Source: Aptenodytes patagonicus (Eukaryota > Chordata > Aves > Sphenisciformes > Spheniscidae). Taken from it: DNA of 64,000 bases. Below, one piece after another: positions 34,695 through 49,152 of the stretch. The notes beneath the pieces were generated by a model, which did not search any database, was not told the origin of the DNA, and worked only from the letters and a program-made list of their open reading frames with translations. Location of the stretch: positions 11,846,417 to 11,910,416 of the forward strand of contig NC_134959.1 in the NCBI RefSeq assembly GCF_965638725.1, read 5' to 3'. Both the position numbers and the translations under genes were made by a program. The stretch's first letter is position 1; every line of letters starts with the position of its first letter.

Positions 34695-35600
34695 TAAATC
34701 TCCAAGGATGGGGATTTCACAAACCTCTCTTGGCATCTGCTCCAGTTCAACTGCTCTTATTTTGAAAAATTTCTTCTGTTATGTCCAATGGAATTTCTCC
34801 TGCTGCAACTTGCGGTCATTGCTCTTGTGCTGTGCACCTCTGCGGAGAGCCTGGCTCTGTTCTCGCTCATGCAGCCCAGGGTGTGATTAGCCGTCATCAC
34901 TGCAAAGGCACACTGCTGACTCCTCTTCAGCTTTTTGTCCACCAGGACCCCAGGTCCGTTTTTTAGCAAAGCTGCTTTCTAGCCGCTCGGTTCCCAGCTT
35001 GTGCTGTCACACAGGTTTATTCTGTATCAGATGCAGGCTTTACATGTGTCCTTGCTGAACTTCAGAAGATTTCTTTCAGGCTTGTGTTCCAGGTTGCTGA
35101 AGACCTCCTGAATGGCTGCCTTGTCCTCCAGCATAATGACCTACAGCTTGAATTCAGTGTCATGCACAAACTCACTGAGGAACCATTCTGCTCTGTCATC
35201 CAGGTTGCTGGTGAAGACTGGCCCTAGTGTTGTCACTTGAGGAATGCCATCTGTTAACGCCAAGTAAATATTTAGTTGTTGACCATTATTATCCTTTGAG
35301 CTTCATGGCCCAGCCATGAGCTTTTTTCAGCCAGGTTGTGGTCCACAGGCAATACCACCCCAGTTTGGCCCAGATGGGAGACAATGTCAAAGGCCACACT
35401 AAAACTAAAGTAAGTGACATCCACTGCTTCCCCCGCCTCATCCATCCAGCCCATTATTCCAGCACAGATGACAACCACGTTGGCTGGGTACAGTTTGTCT
35501 GCAGTAGATCCATGCTGGCTGTTCCTAGCCACCTTCTTGTATCTGGACATGGCTTCCGTGTGGACTTGCTCCATAATATTCCCAGGAAAAATGTACTGAT
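34695..35600 (-). mobile_element. Old CR1 LINE, continuation (right of nested insertion)
   Basis: It resumes exactly where the left part stopped ('aaatctccaaggatggggat', then 'ttcac') and runs through antisense CR1 ORF2 landmarks: 'tttttgtccaccaggacccc', 'tcctgaatggctgcc', 'catccaggttgctggtgaag', 'gggagacaatgtcaaaggcc', 'gtgacatccactgcttcccc', 'tagatccatgctggctgttc'. Many indels and stops have accumulated. An internal deletion removes the part between the 'gagagcctggctctg' block and 'atgcagcccaggg'. The right end is blurred near 35600. Confidence 0.85.
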
Positions 35601-35609
35601 ATCTTACAT

Positions 35610-38600
35610 AAGACATCTTCAACTTTGCTAATGCTTTGGCTAATCCCTTTGAGAGTAGCCTGTTGATTACATGTGTTGAGTTTGTGAGACCTTCAGCATG
35701 AGCCTGCAGTGTTGGTTGAGGGAATTTTTGGTAGGGAGTGGCTGAGCAGGTCAAACTCGGAAGCAACCTAACCAGGACACACCTATTTCTCCTCCGTTGG
35801 GAATCCCTTCCTTCCCAGCCTCGCCACCAAGGACGATCTTCCTGCCATTGTTGTCATAGCCTTTGTGTTACCTTAGGGCGGGAGCCCTAAGGGGAGGAAA
35901 TGGGAAAAGAGGAGGAATGAGGCTACCAGGCCAATGGACAGTAGAGCATGGTAGTGTCAGATCCTGGCACCTGACAAGGATTCAATTAGTTTGAGTGAAA
36001 GGAAAAAATAAGAAAGAAGAAAGGGTAAGGTCATCTGCACGGAGTGCTAGGGACAGGCATGGTCGTTTCTAGAGCATGAGTAGTTCCGCCAACAGGAAGG
36101 GCCAGGCACTTGCCAAAATACACATTTGCACAATGGCCCATAGTAGTTTGAATTCACAGAAGATGGTTGAGTCTCCCTAGGTATACCTTTGGTTCACTGG
36201 GGTCTGAAGTACAATAGCGAGGCAAGTACTACTATAGAAAGTAAGAAAGAAAATGGTTGGAAAGGCACCAGGTCTGACTGTGGGGCCAGAGGAGGACAAA
36301 TGCCGCTTTGCCAAGCTGGCATGCCCTTGGTTGGCTTGAGGCTCACTCCTGCCGCAGGGGCCTGGCTGCAGCCACAGCGCCTGCTCCCAGCCAGGGAGGC
36401 GTCTGTGACATCCCCAGAATCGCTCCGTTTCTGTGGAAAACAAAACTGGAAATGCTGGTCAGTACAGCGATGGGCCGGCCTCGCGGAGGCCCTTGTGGGA
36501 TTCACTGGGACCTTCACAGCTGGAAAGGCTTGGCAGAGCAGACACATCCCCTGTGACTGGAACTGGACCATGTAACTGCAATTGAGGAAAGAGGCAGGCA
36601 CAGTGGTAGGAGGTAACGACTCTGTAGGAACACCTGGGCATGCAGCATCGGGCATGTCTTGCTAATTAGAAGAAACATACATAATCCTGGCATCTTTCAC
36701 TGTACCCATACTAATGTGATTGTATTTCTGCGATGGACTTACATTTGTAATCTCCTTACTAGCACCTTAGAAGACTTTTAACAGTGATGCACAGAAAAGC
36801 AAATAGGACGTTCATGTAGTGACAATGCTGCTGTGGAGCCCTGTGTGTCCCTAATGAAGGAGACACAGTCTTAGAGTTTAGATTCCTCTGCATGGCAGGC
36901 TGAGGCTTCCAGGGTCCCAAGGCAAGTGTGAGTACCTGCATGCTGCAGTCCCTCGTGCATTAATGAAACCTGACTTGCTGGGTCACCCTCCTGCTTCATC
37001 TGCAGTGACACAATATCATTTAAAGTTGTTTGCTTATTACAGAGATACTATCACAAGGTGTGGTGTCCTGATTGGAGTCGAGCAAGAAAGTAACACTTAT
37101 TCACCCACCCACCCACCTTTGGCAGATGGTCTGAGGGTCTCTCTTTGGCTTCATGACGGAAAGTGGTTGATTCACCTCCGCCCAGTGGTAATTATGTGTT
37201 GCTACCTACTGGAAGTTCCCATGTTGGCATCGGAGTGGTAAGGCTAGAACTCACTGCTGAGATTAATTGCAAAGTAAAAGCATGATTTCTTGATGTCTGT
37301 TTTATATTCAGCCTAGTAAAAGTTACTTAATACATGGTATCATTTACTTGTGATTTTTTTTTTAATGATCATTAAAATGCTCCTAATTGCTATTACCCTG
37401 CCACGCTCCTATTTCTCAGCAGCTTATTTCCATGCAGCCTTCCCATCAAACTAGAGAGCAGTTCTGGTAGCAAAAGTTTTATGGCATTTTTGTTTTTTCC
37501 TTTTCTTTTCAGAGTCCCCTTTTTAATCCTTTTATTCTAGATCCTCCTGTGTAAAACACAGCTCCTTCTGGAGGGGCTTTGCCCTCCTGAAAGGTTATCA
37601 TTTTATCCCCTCAGCTTTAGGACAAAATTATTCCCTTGTCAGTGCAGTTCTTATTGAACCAGGCTGGCTTGGCAGGTCTCCACTCCTTCTTTGTTTATTT
37701 ATTTTTATATCAGAAAGGTAATAAAATTGACAAAAGAGGTTTATTCAGACTCTTAACTGTACAGTTTACCACACAAGCAAAATAAAACGTCCAACACACT
37801 TCCTTTTACTTATGGCATCAGTGCTGAGCCATTATAGTACCAGCGCTAGGTAACTTTTCCTCCTTTCACCTTCTGAAACCTCTTTTGCAGCAGTATCCCA
37901 CACTGAGCTTTCTGTTTGCTCAGCATCCTCCATCTTCTCAGGAAGTTGTTGTACAAAGTGGAAAACATTTAACAGAAGCGAGGCCAAGCCTGTAGGGCCC
38001 CAGCCCACGGCATGCAGGGCTTTCCCTGGGAGGGAGGGCAGGAGGAGTGAGGCAGGGGGCTCTAGTCCACCTTCAGCTGCTCAGCTGGATGCTCCAGCCA
38101 TAACACAGTCTGCAAGAAGGCGTGTGGGAGCCTTTCTGGGTGGAATCAGGGGTCTTCTGGGGACTTCAGCCATCCCCTTGTTCAGGTTCTGTGGAGCCCA
38201 TCCCCACAGGGGGATGTTCCCAAACACCTCATCAGGACCAGCTGTAGCCTCCACTTGGCTGAGTCCTGAGGTCCTGGAGCACCTCAGAGCTGCGGTGCCG
38301 AGCATTGTGGTGAGTAACCTGTTCCATGGAGCGAGCGCGAAACCCCAGAGTCCTTGCCCAAACAGTGGGCTCTCATTTATGGATCAGATGTAGTATCCAA
38401 ATGATCCTACAAACACACCTATGGAACAGGAGCTGCAATCTGTTTAGCAAGGTCTGTTTTCATGTATGTTCATCAGTGAGTTGGGATCAGAGTGGGTGTA
38501 GGTCCTGGTGATGGTTGACTGGAGTTAGCAAAGAAGAAAGAGGTGTGGGAGGATGGAGTAACATTTCAAAAGGGAAGGCATTCACATCTTCACTGTCTCT

Positions 38601-41600
38601 AGCCAGTGTACAAGAATACTCCTGATACAATGATACATGGGGTCTGGACAAGGGAATAAATTGTCTTTTAATGCCTAGATCGATGGAGAGAATAGAGCAG
38701 AGACAGCAATGCAGGAAGGGGAAATCGATTCACTCAGTATTATTTGTTAATATACCAGCTTCACCACCTTTATAAGCACTCTAATATCAGTGTCATCCGA
38801 TACAGGCATCCGACATGTCAACTAATGGGGAGATTGCTGACGAGGAGGCCCGCAGACGAGGTTAGCAACAGCCATATCATATACTGAAATGTTTACTGCA
38901 GCAGCAGTTTCATTTCTGACCCCGGCATTAGGACTACCCAGCCTCCAGACCCATGTGTGTGTTCTGGGGCCAGCCTTCCTCTTCTGAGGCTCTGCTCCTC
39001 ACTGAAGCCGGTATGTGTGTCTGCAAAAGGGAATCGGGGAAGTTACTGTGCTCTGCTGACCGGGATTACTGCACAACAGCTGCTCCAAGTGCAGTGCAGG
39101 TTACATACATGTTAACCAGCATTTCAGCTTCACTTCACCAGTGTTTCTGAGTGTCAATGCCCATGTGCTCTGAAGTGCCTGCCTTTAGAAACAATGGAAG
39201 GGCATTGCCTCTTGCCCTTGAAAGGATGCAGAGAGTCTCTGTGCTTAAACTCGCCAATGGCTGCAGCCAGAAACCAGGCTTTGGGAGCTGTTTTTGTCTG
39301 ACACCATCTGACTGCCTGAGCCTTGCCCTTGAGAGCCCAGCTGAGATGAGGTGACCCTGGTTTGTTGGGTCAGACACCCACACTGTCGAGCCCTCCTGAA
39401 CATAAGCAGTGCCTCACCTGTGTGCTACTTCCAGCTGAACAGAGAGAGGACTTTACCTCCCCTTCTTGCATCAGGAAGGCCAATCTCTGCACGGACTGCC
39501 TTTTCTTTCAAATCTATACATTAAAAGGCATCATAAAATGCTGTAATAAGGGTGCAATTAACAACTCTTTGGAAGCACTATGCGATTACTGGCTCTCGGT
39601 GCAGTAAATAGAAAGCAGTGAGGTTCTGGAGTTCATTTCCAAACAGGTGAGTGGGAACTCTCAAACCAGGAGACGATTAGTGCGTCTGCAGGTCTGGTTT
39701 CTCCTTTCTCTGAAGTGAAGGTGGGCGTTAGGCTGAGGTGTGCAATATCCACATCATGCCTCATCTAAGATTTGCCAATTTTAATTTGTTGCTTTCTACT
39801 CTTTAGCAATCAAACAGAAACTTTTCAGCTGGTACCTTCTGGGTGACAAGGTTTGAGAAATAACCTTTCAGTCACTATTGCAGCACTGTGAAAATGTTCT
39901 TAGGTGATATAACAGCTGCATCACATGAGCAGAGCACATTATCTCAGAGCTACCTGTATTCTCCAGTACGGTTCAGAGAGTTTGTTACCAAAAATGTGGA
40001 TTAATTCTCTGAGTGATACTGTACACACTGCAAGGGAAATGCTCCAGATGGAGCTGCTCAGGCTTACATGAACATACTTGCCTGTTGCAGAAACCTTTAA
40101 ACTTACTACTGCTTAAACACCATCAGTGGCAAAAGCTACCTTGGCTGCCGTGGGAGCGGGACTGGGTCAGTAATGCCATGTTACGATAAACAGGCCAGGT
40201 TGTATCACCAATATTGTGATTGCTCAGGAGGCAGTTGGCCCTCTAGTTAGTTCCGGGAAATATATTTAAATTCCAAAATTTGTATTGTCATATTGAACCA
40301 CTCTAAAAATGTAGGTAATGATATGTAACAGACAAAGGTATCTCTTCCCAGTGAAGCTGTGTTGAGCCATTTTATGTTACCACCGAAGGAACAAACCAAG
40401 TTTTTACAACGATAGTTGGCAGTATTTCTATTAAATGGCATTAGCCAATAATTTCTAAACCTGCCTGTTAATCATGGCATTCAACCCTTGCAGGCAGTTC
40501 TATTTTACATAAATGCAATCCAGTTTCCAGCCATCAACTGAAGACTATAGCCTTTTGTTGTAGCCAAACAAGACCACCCTTTCTGGGGTAAAGGTAAACC
40601 CTGTCATTGGGGTTTTGTTTTTTTGGTGTTGTTTTTTGTTTGTTTTTAATCCTGACATTGCCAGGTAACATTCAAAAGAGACAGTTTACACACCACTACC
40701 TCTGGGCAGCTTCTCTGGCTGGTGCGCAAAGGCCTGCCAGCTGAGGTCCAGGGCAGCCACTTAGCTCAAACACGGCGCTCTGCAGATGCGGCAGGGCTGT
40801 TGCGGCAGCCAGCCTGGCTCCAGAGCCCAAGTAACCTGTTGTCCACACTACGGCTCTGACACCAGCAGCAAACTGCTAGTCCAGAGGAGCAGCTCTTAAG
40901 CAGTGCCACGTCTGCACTGCAGCTGCCGGCCCAGTCTGGGGACTGCTAGCACGCACGGTGCAGGGAGTGCTGAGCTGGCTCTATGGGAGCTGGGGGGAGC
41001 TGAAGAGCCTGCTATTTGGGGTGCCCAGCTCCATCAGCCCAGGCAGCTGAGCTGTATTGTGCATCCCTTGAATACTGAAACCCCCCAGCACATTTGGCAA
41101 GAGGGCTGGTGCAGCGTGTGCTGCTGGGTTGGTCTGTTGCTGGTCCTCAGCTGCTCTCTGGAGGTGTCTGCTGGGTTCACAGCATGTCTGGAGGACATCA
41201 CGTCACGCTGCAAAGCTTTATCTTCTAGCTGCACAAACACATCCTAGAACACACAGAGCAGGAGCAGATAAGGATAAATCTCTTACAGGTAACTGTAACA
41301 GTGGCAGGAAAAAAGTGACATTTGGTTTGTACTTATCGCTTTGACTAGCTGTAATTATTATTGCAATTGTTAGTGGTACTATTGCAGTATTACCTGAGGC
41401 TGCCCAGTCAGCACTGAGCTCCATTGTATTCAGCACAAATGCACCCAAACCCCTCAAAAAAACTTACAGTTCCAAATGCAAGTGACTTACAATGGTGAAG
41501 AGGAGGGATAAAATCAAATGGATACAATTAGCTTAGGCACAACTTAGTCATCCTCTTCTTGGTATAATTATAAAATGGACAAAGGTAGTGCCAACTAACC

Positions 41601-43750
41601 TCAAATGCCCTTCTAGCCATAATTAATTATATTGCATAATAATGGTGTCAGTTTAAAAATTGTTTAAAACCAATGCTTTGCTCAAAATTACTGTACAGCC
41701 ACACTTACATCTTGCACAACAGACTAACACATAGCAGTGTCTTGACTTCCATTTTCTATTTCGTTGTGTCATCTGTGCATAGGAAAAGCTCTTGACCAAA
41801 GAGGAGTCAGTGGTACAGTGGTAAATAGAAGTGGGTAGATTCATCTGTCTGTGGTATATAAGGAGCAGGTAAATACTAGAAGTGCCCAGAGTAGAAGTGG
41901 GTACAAAGGGAGTGCCCTTTGCCTGCGTTTACCCTTGACTACACCACTTAGAAGAGTTGCATAATTGATACAATTGAACCACATCAGTCCTGTATTTATA
42001 GAACATAATGAAATGGTTTTCAACATCCTGGATCACGCTGCATGGGTGATTGCCATATATGCACCCAAGGAGAACAAATAAAAACATTTCCCTAAGGTAT
42101 TATGTCTCTTCACCTTCTCTAGTTGCATCCAGTTCTTTATTTTGAGAGCAGTTCTGTGAGGAGTGCAGCATGAATTCCTGCTCTGCCACTGCACGCGCTT
42201 CGTTAGAGGAGAGCTACAGTGATGCTGCTCCATAACGCTGGAGATTCACGTTTCCCGTGTAGTACATAAAGCGTTGTCATAGTTTGGTGGAGCTTAGGGT
42301 GTGCACATACCTAAACATACCACAGCCTATTGAGTGCAGTCCCCTGCATTGTACTTAAGTTATTCCTCGTTCAAGCTCCGTAGCCTGCATTTGACATAAA
42401 TCTGGCTTACCTAGAAAGCATACGGGCTCAAGCTCAAAAAACCAAAAAAAAAGCAGTGGCATTTGACAGCTGCTTTCAGTGATGGAAATGGAAGTGGGTC
42501 ATGAAGCAGTTCCCTGATAAAGACAAATGACACAGATGATCTGTGCCCGCTGTTTGAGCCACAACGGTCTCTCGTTACTGAGTCTGACACTGTGACTGTG
42601 AACGTCATCCAAGGAAGACTCTGGTCTACAACAGAAGCATGAGCATCAGGTGGCACTGAGACCTGATGCTCAGTGCATAAATGCAATGATGCTCAGTTAC
42701 ATAAAATAAAACAAAGCACTGCTATTATTTTATCTTTTTTTGTTGCTATTATTGGAAAAATATGGATAATTTAGAAGTATTTCTCTTGCTGGATCGTTTG
42801 TCCATCTTTGTATGATGTTCAACTGTCCCTATTGCGTCATTTGAATTTGGCCTTTATTCATGATGCTACATTGTTTTATGTATACACTTTATAATTAGAA
42901 CTACTAATTGCAAGCTTGCTTACTGCCTTTAGTTGGCTTTTCCAGAGCATTACTTGCAAAAAGATCACAATTACTCAGTTCTTTTCAATTGCTCGGTGAG
43001 TATTTTCATAAATTGAAAAGAAACCAGGACTAGGTTTTTAACTTACCCTACTTCTAAGCTTTACGTGGTGCCCATCTGGTGCATAGAAATGAACTGCATC
43101 AAAAATTGCATCTTTTCAGAAGCTGTTTAAGCTCTTTTCTCAAAAATCCTCTTTTTCTGAATAAAAAAAAAATTAATCACCACATCAACATACTGAGGGA
43201 GTCCCATGCTAGCTGTTATATTAGATTTTAATTGTTTTTTTGACATGTAAAACTTTAGCCTCGACACATTGTCATATTCTTGACACATTTTGACCTGAAA
43301 AGAATCCATATAGGTTAAAGGTTCTGCAAGAAGGAGCTAGTCATTTCCATACACGCACTGCAAACTTAGACACAATGCTCCCATTTTATCATTTGTTATT
43401 TCAACTTTGCTGATGATTCAGTGGTGTTATTCCACTGAAAAGCTGGAGTAACGCAGCAGCTCATCAGGCTCATTGGCTCTGCATCTCTCTGTCTAAAATG
43501 AGGATCCACCTACAGGTAAAATACTATCATACTGCAAGTATCTGACAGACTGCAATCTGTTCTGGCTTGCCAGATCTTCATCGGAAAAGGATTGCATAGG
43601 CTCAAAATTAAAGCGCATGCTGACTGCATTTTAGTCAATGGGAATACTCATGTGAACCAGATGAGCTGGTTTTGGCTTTTCTAATTACAAATCGCTCAAA
43701 TAAAAAATAGCAGAGCATAGGGTTACTTTTTTTTGTTGCTGATGTTTTCA
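35610..43750. other. Intergenic, nothing recognised
   Basis: Unique-looking sequence with short, domain-free frames. Contains a (CACC)4 tract at 37102-37117. A 'gattcagtggtgttattcca' / 'ctggagtaac' motif near 43414-43450 resembles the palindromic sauropsid repeat. Confidence 0.5.
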
Positions 43751-43759
43751 TTACCTGGC

Positions 43760-43960
43760 TGCCACGGATGGAGAAAGCAGCACCTCCGCCGCTTTCCCAA
43801 GAGGGCTGCAAGGCGCAGGGCCAGCACCCCGCGGGGACCCGGCATGCAGCCTCGGCACCATGCAGAGGGATTGCTGGGTGCGCAGTGAGTTCAGGTCGCT
43901 GTCTCCCGTCACCACGCACTGAGGCTGGTGACAGCTCCACGGAGACGCCTCCGAGTGTGT
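43760..43960. other. Small isolated GC/CpG-rich patch
   Basis: About 200 bp with many CpGs in an AT-rich neighbourhood. No exon, promoter element or known repeat is recognised. It may be a small orphan island or a GC-rich old repeat. Confidence 0.4.
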
Positions 43961-43969
43961 GTTCTTGCA

Positions 43970-46900
43970 GCAATGGGAGTTACATCAGACACTACAGCTA
44001 TTTTATTGGCAGCCATGAGCTCAGCTTCACCATGTTACACTTCGGTAAACACTCAATGGCAAATAATGCTAGAAAGTGTATGTGAGTGTAATCAGCTCTA
44101 AGTGTAATTCCTTCAGTGTGATCATCTCATGATTTATTAAATAGTCTCTGTTCAAACTGCCAGATAACTTCCCCTTTCCCTTATATGTCATTCTTGTTTT
44201 GTTCCCTTCCCAAAGTCAGTCTTAAAGGGCATCTCATAGAAATGTGCATTCATCCCGTGCCTGCAGACGTAGCCCTCTCCCCCGTGCACAAATGCTGTAC
44301 ATTTACCTCTCATGCATCCTGTGCTTAAACTGACTAATAAAAATATGGGTCCCAGTTATATGATGGTTCAGACAGTCTCAGCAGGAAACACAGCCAAATG
44401 TCTGTTCATTTGACGAACCACCATCACAGAGGACCTGAGCAATTAACTGAGTGTATAGTTTTATTTGTGGGGGGTGGAGGGGATGATTAAGGTGAGCTGC
44501 CTTTAGCACATTAATAGGCTGGGAGAGGGGCTCCAGCTTACGCCTAGCGATTGCATGGGGAACACAACTGGAAAAGCTCTTTTGTTTCTGCCCTTGGTAA
44601 GAACATCACCTTGGGTGGCATCTCTGCTGCTGCAAGCACTGAGCGAGGCCAAGGGCACGTTGCTTTGCCCGGCATGGTTCAGACCTCCACTCTGGAACTG
44701 CAGATGCAGTGCCCAGGCACTGCTCGCCCAGGTCACCGGGGGCTGAGCAGACCAGGTGTGAGCGGTGTCACACAGGCTGCGGTCTTCAGGCTGACATCAA
44801 CACTGAGACATCACTGGTGGGTTTCACTGGGTTAGCACAACCTTTTTCACCCCATTAAAGGCTTTGTCTTTGGGTCTTCAACCTGAAATCAACCCAGGTG
44901 TTAGCAGGTGAAGGTTGGTACTGTCTGCTGGTGTTCAGCTGGAAGGAGCTGATGGCATCAGGCTGCAGTGACAACTGGGTGACACCATGAAAAGAGTGCC
45001 AATTTGCTGGTGATCCCAGCAGAGGGGGAAGGGGGGCCATGACCTGCCGCTCCCCTGCCAAAGGCACAGTCTTGGTGGCAAGGTTTGGCTGCAGCAGATG
45101 GGAGATAAGTACCATGTCTAATTGCACTGTGTAGCTTTCAGGAGCAGAGTGATGGCTTCATTCTGCAGTGACACCCAGCCTCGACCAGCACTGAGCAATT
45201 GTCACTATCAAAGAGACACCAGATGAACCCACGAAAAGTGACACGTCTTGAGATAAAATAAGACATGAGCCAAAAAGGCAGAATCTTACAATAACACTAA
45301 TGTAAACACTGGTCTGTTAAGAAATGTCAGCCTAGTTTTTATCTTGTAGCAGGGAGATTGTTTTTGAGAACCTATGCAGAGTCAAATGAATTCATAAACC
45401 TCCGTACCAGGTGCAATCATTAGTCAGTAAATGAATTACACATAATTATCTGCTTTGTATTTAATTCACTTGGCTTCCAGTTTCTTACTCTTCATACAGT
45501 GAAACTCTCTATCTCTCTCACACAAACACACTCTCCATGGGCAAGGAGGTTTTGGAGGGCTGCCATCGTCCTGACTCATGAATCAGACTCCATGATTTGA
45601 ATGATATTTATCTAAGCCTGCAAACAAAGAAGATGGCTATGTGTCCAATGAGAGAATAATTATTGTTATTATGTTTATAGAGCAACAAAGTCGGGAGTTA
45701 GGACCCCGGGGGAAAGGCGGCAGGAAGGGCGAGCTGGGCAGAGGCAGGAGGCTGTAGGCAGTGTTTCAGTGCAGGCATGTGCCAGGGCCCTCGCAGGGTT
45801 CCCTGCCTGTGAGTCACCTCTGCCAGGAATCGCCCAGCAGCCAAGGCGGGAGGCCAGGTGACGCCTGCCTCGGTGGGGATGATCGCCGGGAGCTGTGAGA
45901 CCACCTCCCCGAGGGCTCTTGCCATGATACCAGGACAACACTGGGCCTGCAAGGGTTTTGGCAGTGGCTGAAGAGAGTTGGGGTTGGCACAAAGCACCCC
46001 AGACAGCTCCGCCGCTGCGAGGCTGAGGATGGGGATGTGCCGGTCTGTGGGCGAGCCAGCCCTGGCTGCATTGGGTAGCAGCGCTGACAGGGCAGCCTCC
46101 TGCTTGCAGCAGACAGTATGTGTTTTTTTTCTTATACAGAAGCCAGCTGTACACTTACATCCACAATTACTTTAACTAAACCACAACGAAAGGAAAAAAA
46201 AATCCATAACAGAAAAAGCTTGCTTTGCAAGTAACAGCCGCTGCCATAGCAGGTCGCTTAGAAATAAAAATGTCCCTTGAAATGACATTTGGGCTCACCC
46301 TACTCCAGAACTTCAGTGCAAGCTCGGGCAGAGGAGCCCTGCTCCACCACCTGGGAGAGCTTTGTGACAGCGGCAGTGCCGTGCGTGACCCAGGCTTGCT
46401 CCTGCCAGGTTAATGCTCCGTGTACTCAGAGAGGGCAGTGACAGAAGAGGCTCTACCTATTCTTTAGGACTGTTTGTAGTAGGCAATAAGTTTGGGATAA
46501 CCAATAATTTGAAATCCATATTTCTAAAATACATCTGCCACTCTAAAGCCTCATCTTGGCCAGGACTGCAAGAGTCCCTTTTGTTGAGAGGGCATCCCAT
46601 GCCCTGCTAGGAAGGGGGGCCGCAGACCTCTGATGTGTGGCTGTTGCCAAGGCACGCACCTGCACAAAACTCACTCATGTTTCTCGTTGGGCTCACAGAG
46701 ACAGTCACACATGTTCACGGCTGACTTCTGGTGCGTCTGTACAGCAGGATAATGACTGGCGGCTTTTCATCAGCTTGGTACCACCAAGCAACGGCCCTGG
46801 CCATCACAGCTGTGGCTCTGGAGACCTTGGAGAAGGATGCCCGACTCTGGAAATGCTTTGGTTTGCGGCTTAAGGACACAGCCAGACGTGGTAATGGCAA

Positions 46901-49070
46901 GTGGCACTCCTGTTGAGAAAGTTGGGAAAAGTGTCATTTACTTTCATTAACTCAGCTTTAGGTTGGTAAAGTTTGAGCCACTTTGCAACTATCTCTAATG
47001 ATCTTTAGGTTAACAACATAGAGCCAGGAAGACAGCAGGACAAACAGCCAGATGAAGAGATTACCTGGAAATAACAATAAATTTAGAATGAATCCTATGC
47101 AGGGAGCAAGACATCCTGTTCTTGTTCTCCCAAGACCAGTGTGAAACATGTCCAAATTTTGCCCTTGTTATTGGAAGGGAGGCAAAACCAATAACCTGCG
47201 TAATTATCAATGCTCAAAAAAATACCACTAAAAATGCAAGATAAATAACCTGATGTCCCTTCCACTCAACCCATTTTTAGAAGCAAGTTTTATGTCACTA
47301 GATGTTTTAACTGATGATTAAATCCATGTTAATATCCTAGAAAGAAACATGGAAAGGCTTTGACTAAGTAAGAATTGCCAATGCAATGACAGGCAAAGAT
47401 ACTTTGGATTACAAAGCATTCCTTTGGGGATGTGCGTTAAAGTGCTGGCTTTTTTAAACTGTAGTAAATCTTCCTTACTTAATTCCCTTTTCAGAACAAC
47501 TTAAATTTTCTGGAGAAGGTTGATAGAAAATACCTATATGCCAACATTAACATCCCAGGGAAAAAAAGGGCAATCAAAAATATTGCTGAGACAATACTGG
47601 CCACAAGAGGAGAAAATGTGGTTTTACAGACTTAGTAGAGACTGGGAGTCCTGGATGAAGACTTTCTCAATCTCCCAAAACTGGCACATAGCCTTGAGAA
47701 AGCCAACCCACCTCTCAGTGTTTCAGTCTGCCTCACTGTAGCAGCAATGAGACACTGGCTGCCTCCCCGATAGCCTGGGAGAACCAAAGGACCTTGCACT
47801 GGTTACCTGAACTCACAGCACTTCTTAGCCTGTATTTACCATTGAAAATTGCTGCTTCTGTTGAAGATTACTTTAGAATGGAAATAGACCTTTGTGCCCC
47901 CAAACATTTTTGTTTATTTATCTATCAGTTTGTTTATCAGTTGATCTAATAAAAATATTACTGCTCCCCACCGATTTGGTCTACAAGGCATTTTAAGATC
48001 CTTGAATGGAGGAAGCGAACAAAACCATACAGTGTATTACCAGGCAGGCAGAGAAATAGTTAAGCACAAGACTTCATAAATATTATTGTGCATACAGCAG
48101 TTTCTGCCTCTCCTTCTCTCCCTCCGTGATACACAGAGGTTTTATATTATTACTACAGGAAAAAAAACTAGATAGTAGCCAAACTCATATGAAAAGTACT
48201 CCCCTGTTTACAGTCCTGAAGAAATAATGCCATGAACTATGGGCCCAGTGAGAATGCCACAAATACTTCTCTCTGAGCTAGCTGACAGAAACCAGTCAAA
48301 AGAACAGGGCTATAAATTGCTGCTTCATTATAAATCACTACATTTGGCACACCTGTTCCAGCACACCTTGGGGCTGTTGCTGGACATAACGTGCCTTTAA
48401 TTTTTTTATTTTTTTAATATTGCAACCCAGATGGCAGCTGGCTTTGCACACATGAGCATGGTCATATTGTCACATGTACCACAAGACCACAGAGCAGTCA
48501 TGCTCTTCACTGTCAGACCCAAGGAGATTTCTGAAAAATGTTGTTCTCCAGTTGCCTGGTCTTACTGAGAGCACATGGCAAGGCTCAGGCGCTGTGCTGT
48601 GTAACATGGCTGTAGAGCTGGCACACATCCAAACATCGCAGAGCGTGAGCAAAGCAAGTTCAGGGCTGTCTGCACCTGTCTAGAGAGATGTATTTTTTCA
48701 GCACAGCACAAGAACTTAGACTCAGGTCTTTTTCCAGTGTGAACACTGCCTATTTTGGTGCAAGATCAGTATGGGAAAATATATTTCAAATTTGGAGAGA
48801 GGAATTTTTCCCAGTTTACAAACTATTCAATGTTTACAAAGTTTTAAATTGGAGTCAGTAACAAAAGCGCACAGATTCAGCAGCAGAGATTTGAATAAGC
48901 CTTACAGTTGCTGGACTTCTTGAGTTATACCAGTGAAGCTAGCCTAGTATTTCGCAGAATGATTAATAGCCTGTGCTTGTGGGGATTTTACTGATTTTTG
49001 GTGAAGTTACTCAAGTAATTTAGAGTAGGAATATTGTTTACCAGCCCTGGGAAGATTACATCGCTGGGCC
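43970..49070. other. Intergenic, with a GC-rich patch at 45.7-46.1 kb
   Basis: No gene is seen. The interval 45690-46090 is GC-rich and opens minus-strand frames of up to 159 codons without a recognisable domain. A short motif pair, gatggc.tca...ctgcagtgacac, recurs at 44950-44992 and 45150-45173, suggesting a degenerate local repeat. A (CT)/(CA) stretch lies at 45506-45535. Confidence 0.45.
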
Positions 49071-49078
49071 ATGTTCAC

Positions 49079-49152
49079 GTATGCTTTGGAAGGCTTAGAA
49101 GGGGACAGGGAGAAGGAATGGAAAGAACCACATCCTCCTCTGGATCACAAAT
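49079..49152 (+). repeat. Copy 1 of a dispersed direct repeat
   Basis: 'gggacagggagaaggaatgg', then 'aaagaaccacatcctcctct' and 'ggatcacaa', matches copy 2 about 1 kb downstream at roughly four of five positions over about 50 bp, with weaker similarity further upstream. No family is recognised. Confidence 0.5.

Noticed and set aside
45690-46090. GC-rich block as an exon or promoter
   Set aside because: Frames in several phases are open but domain-free; CpG density is modest and no promoter elements are seen.
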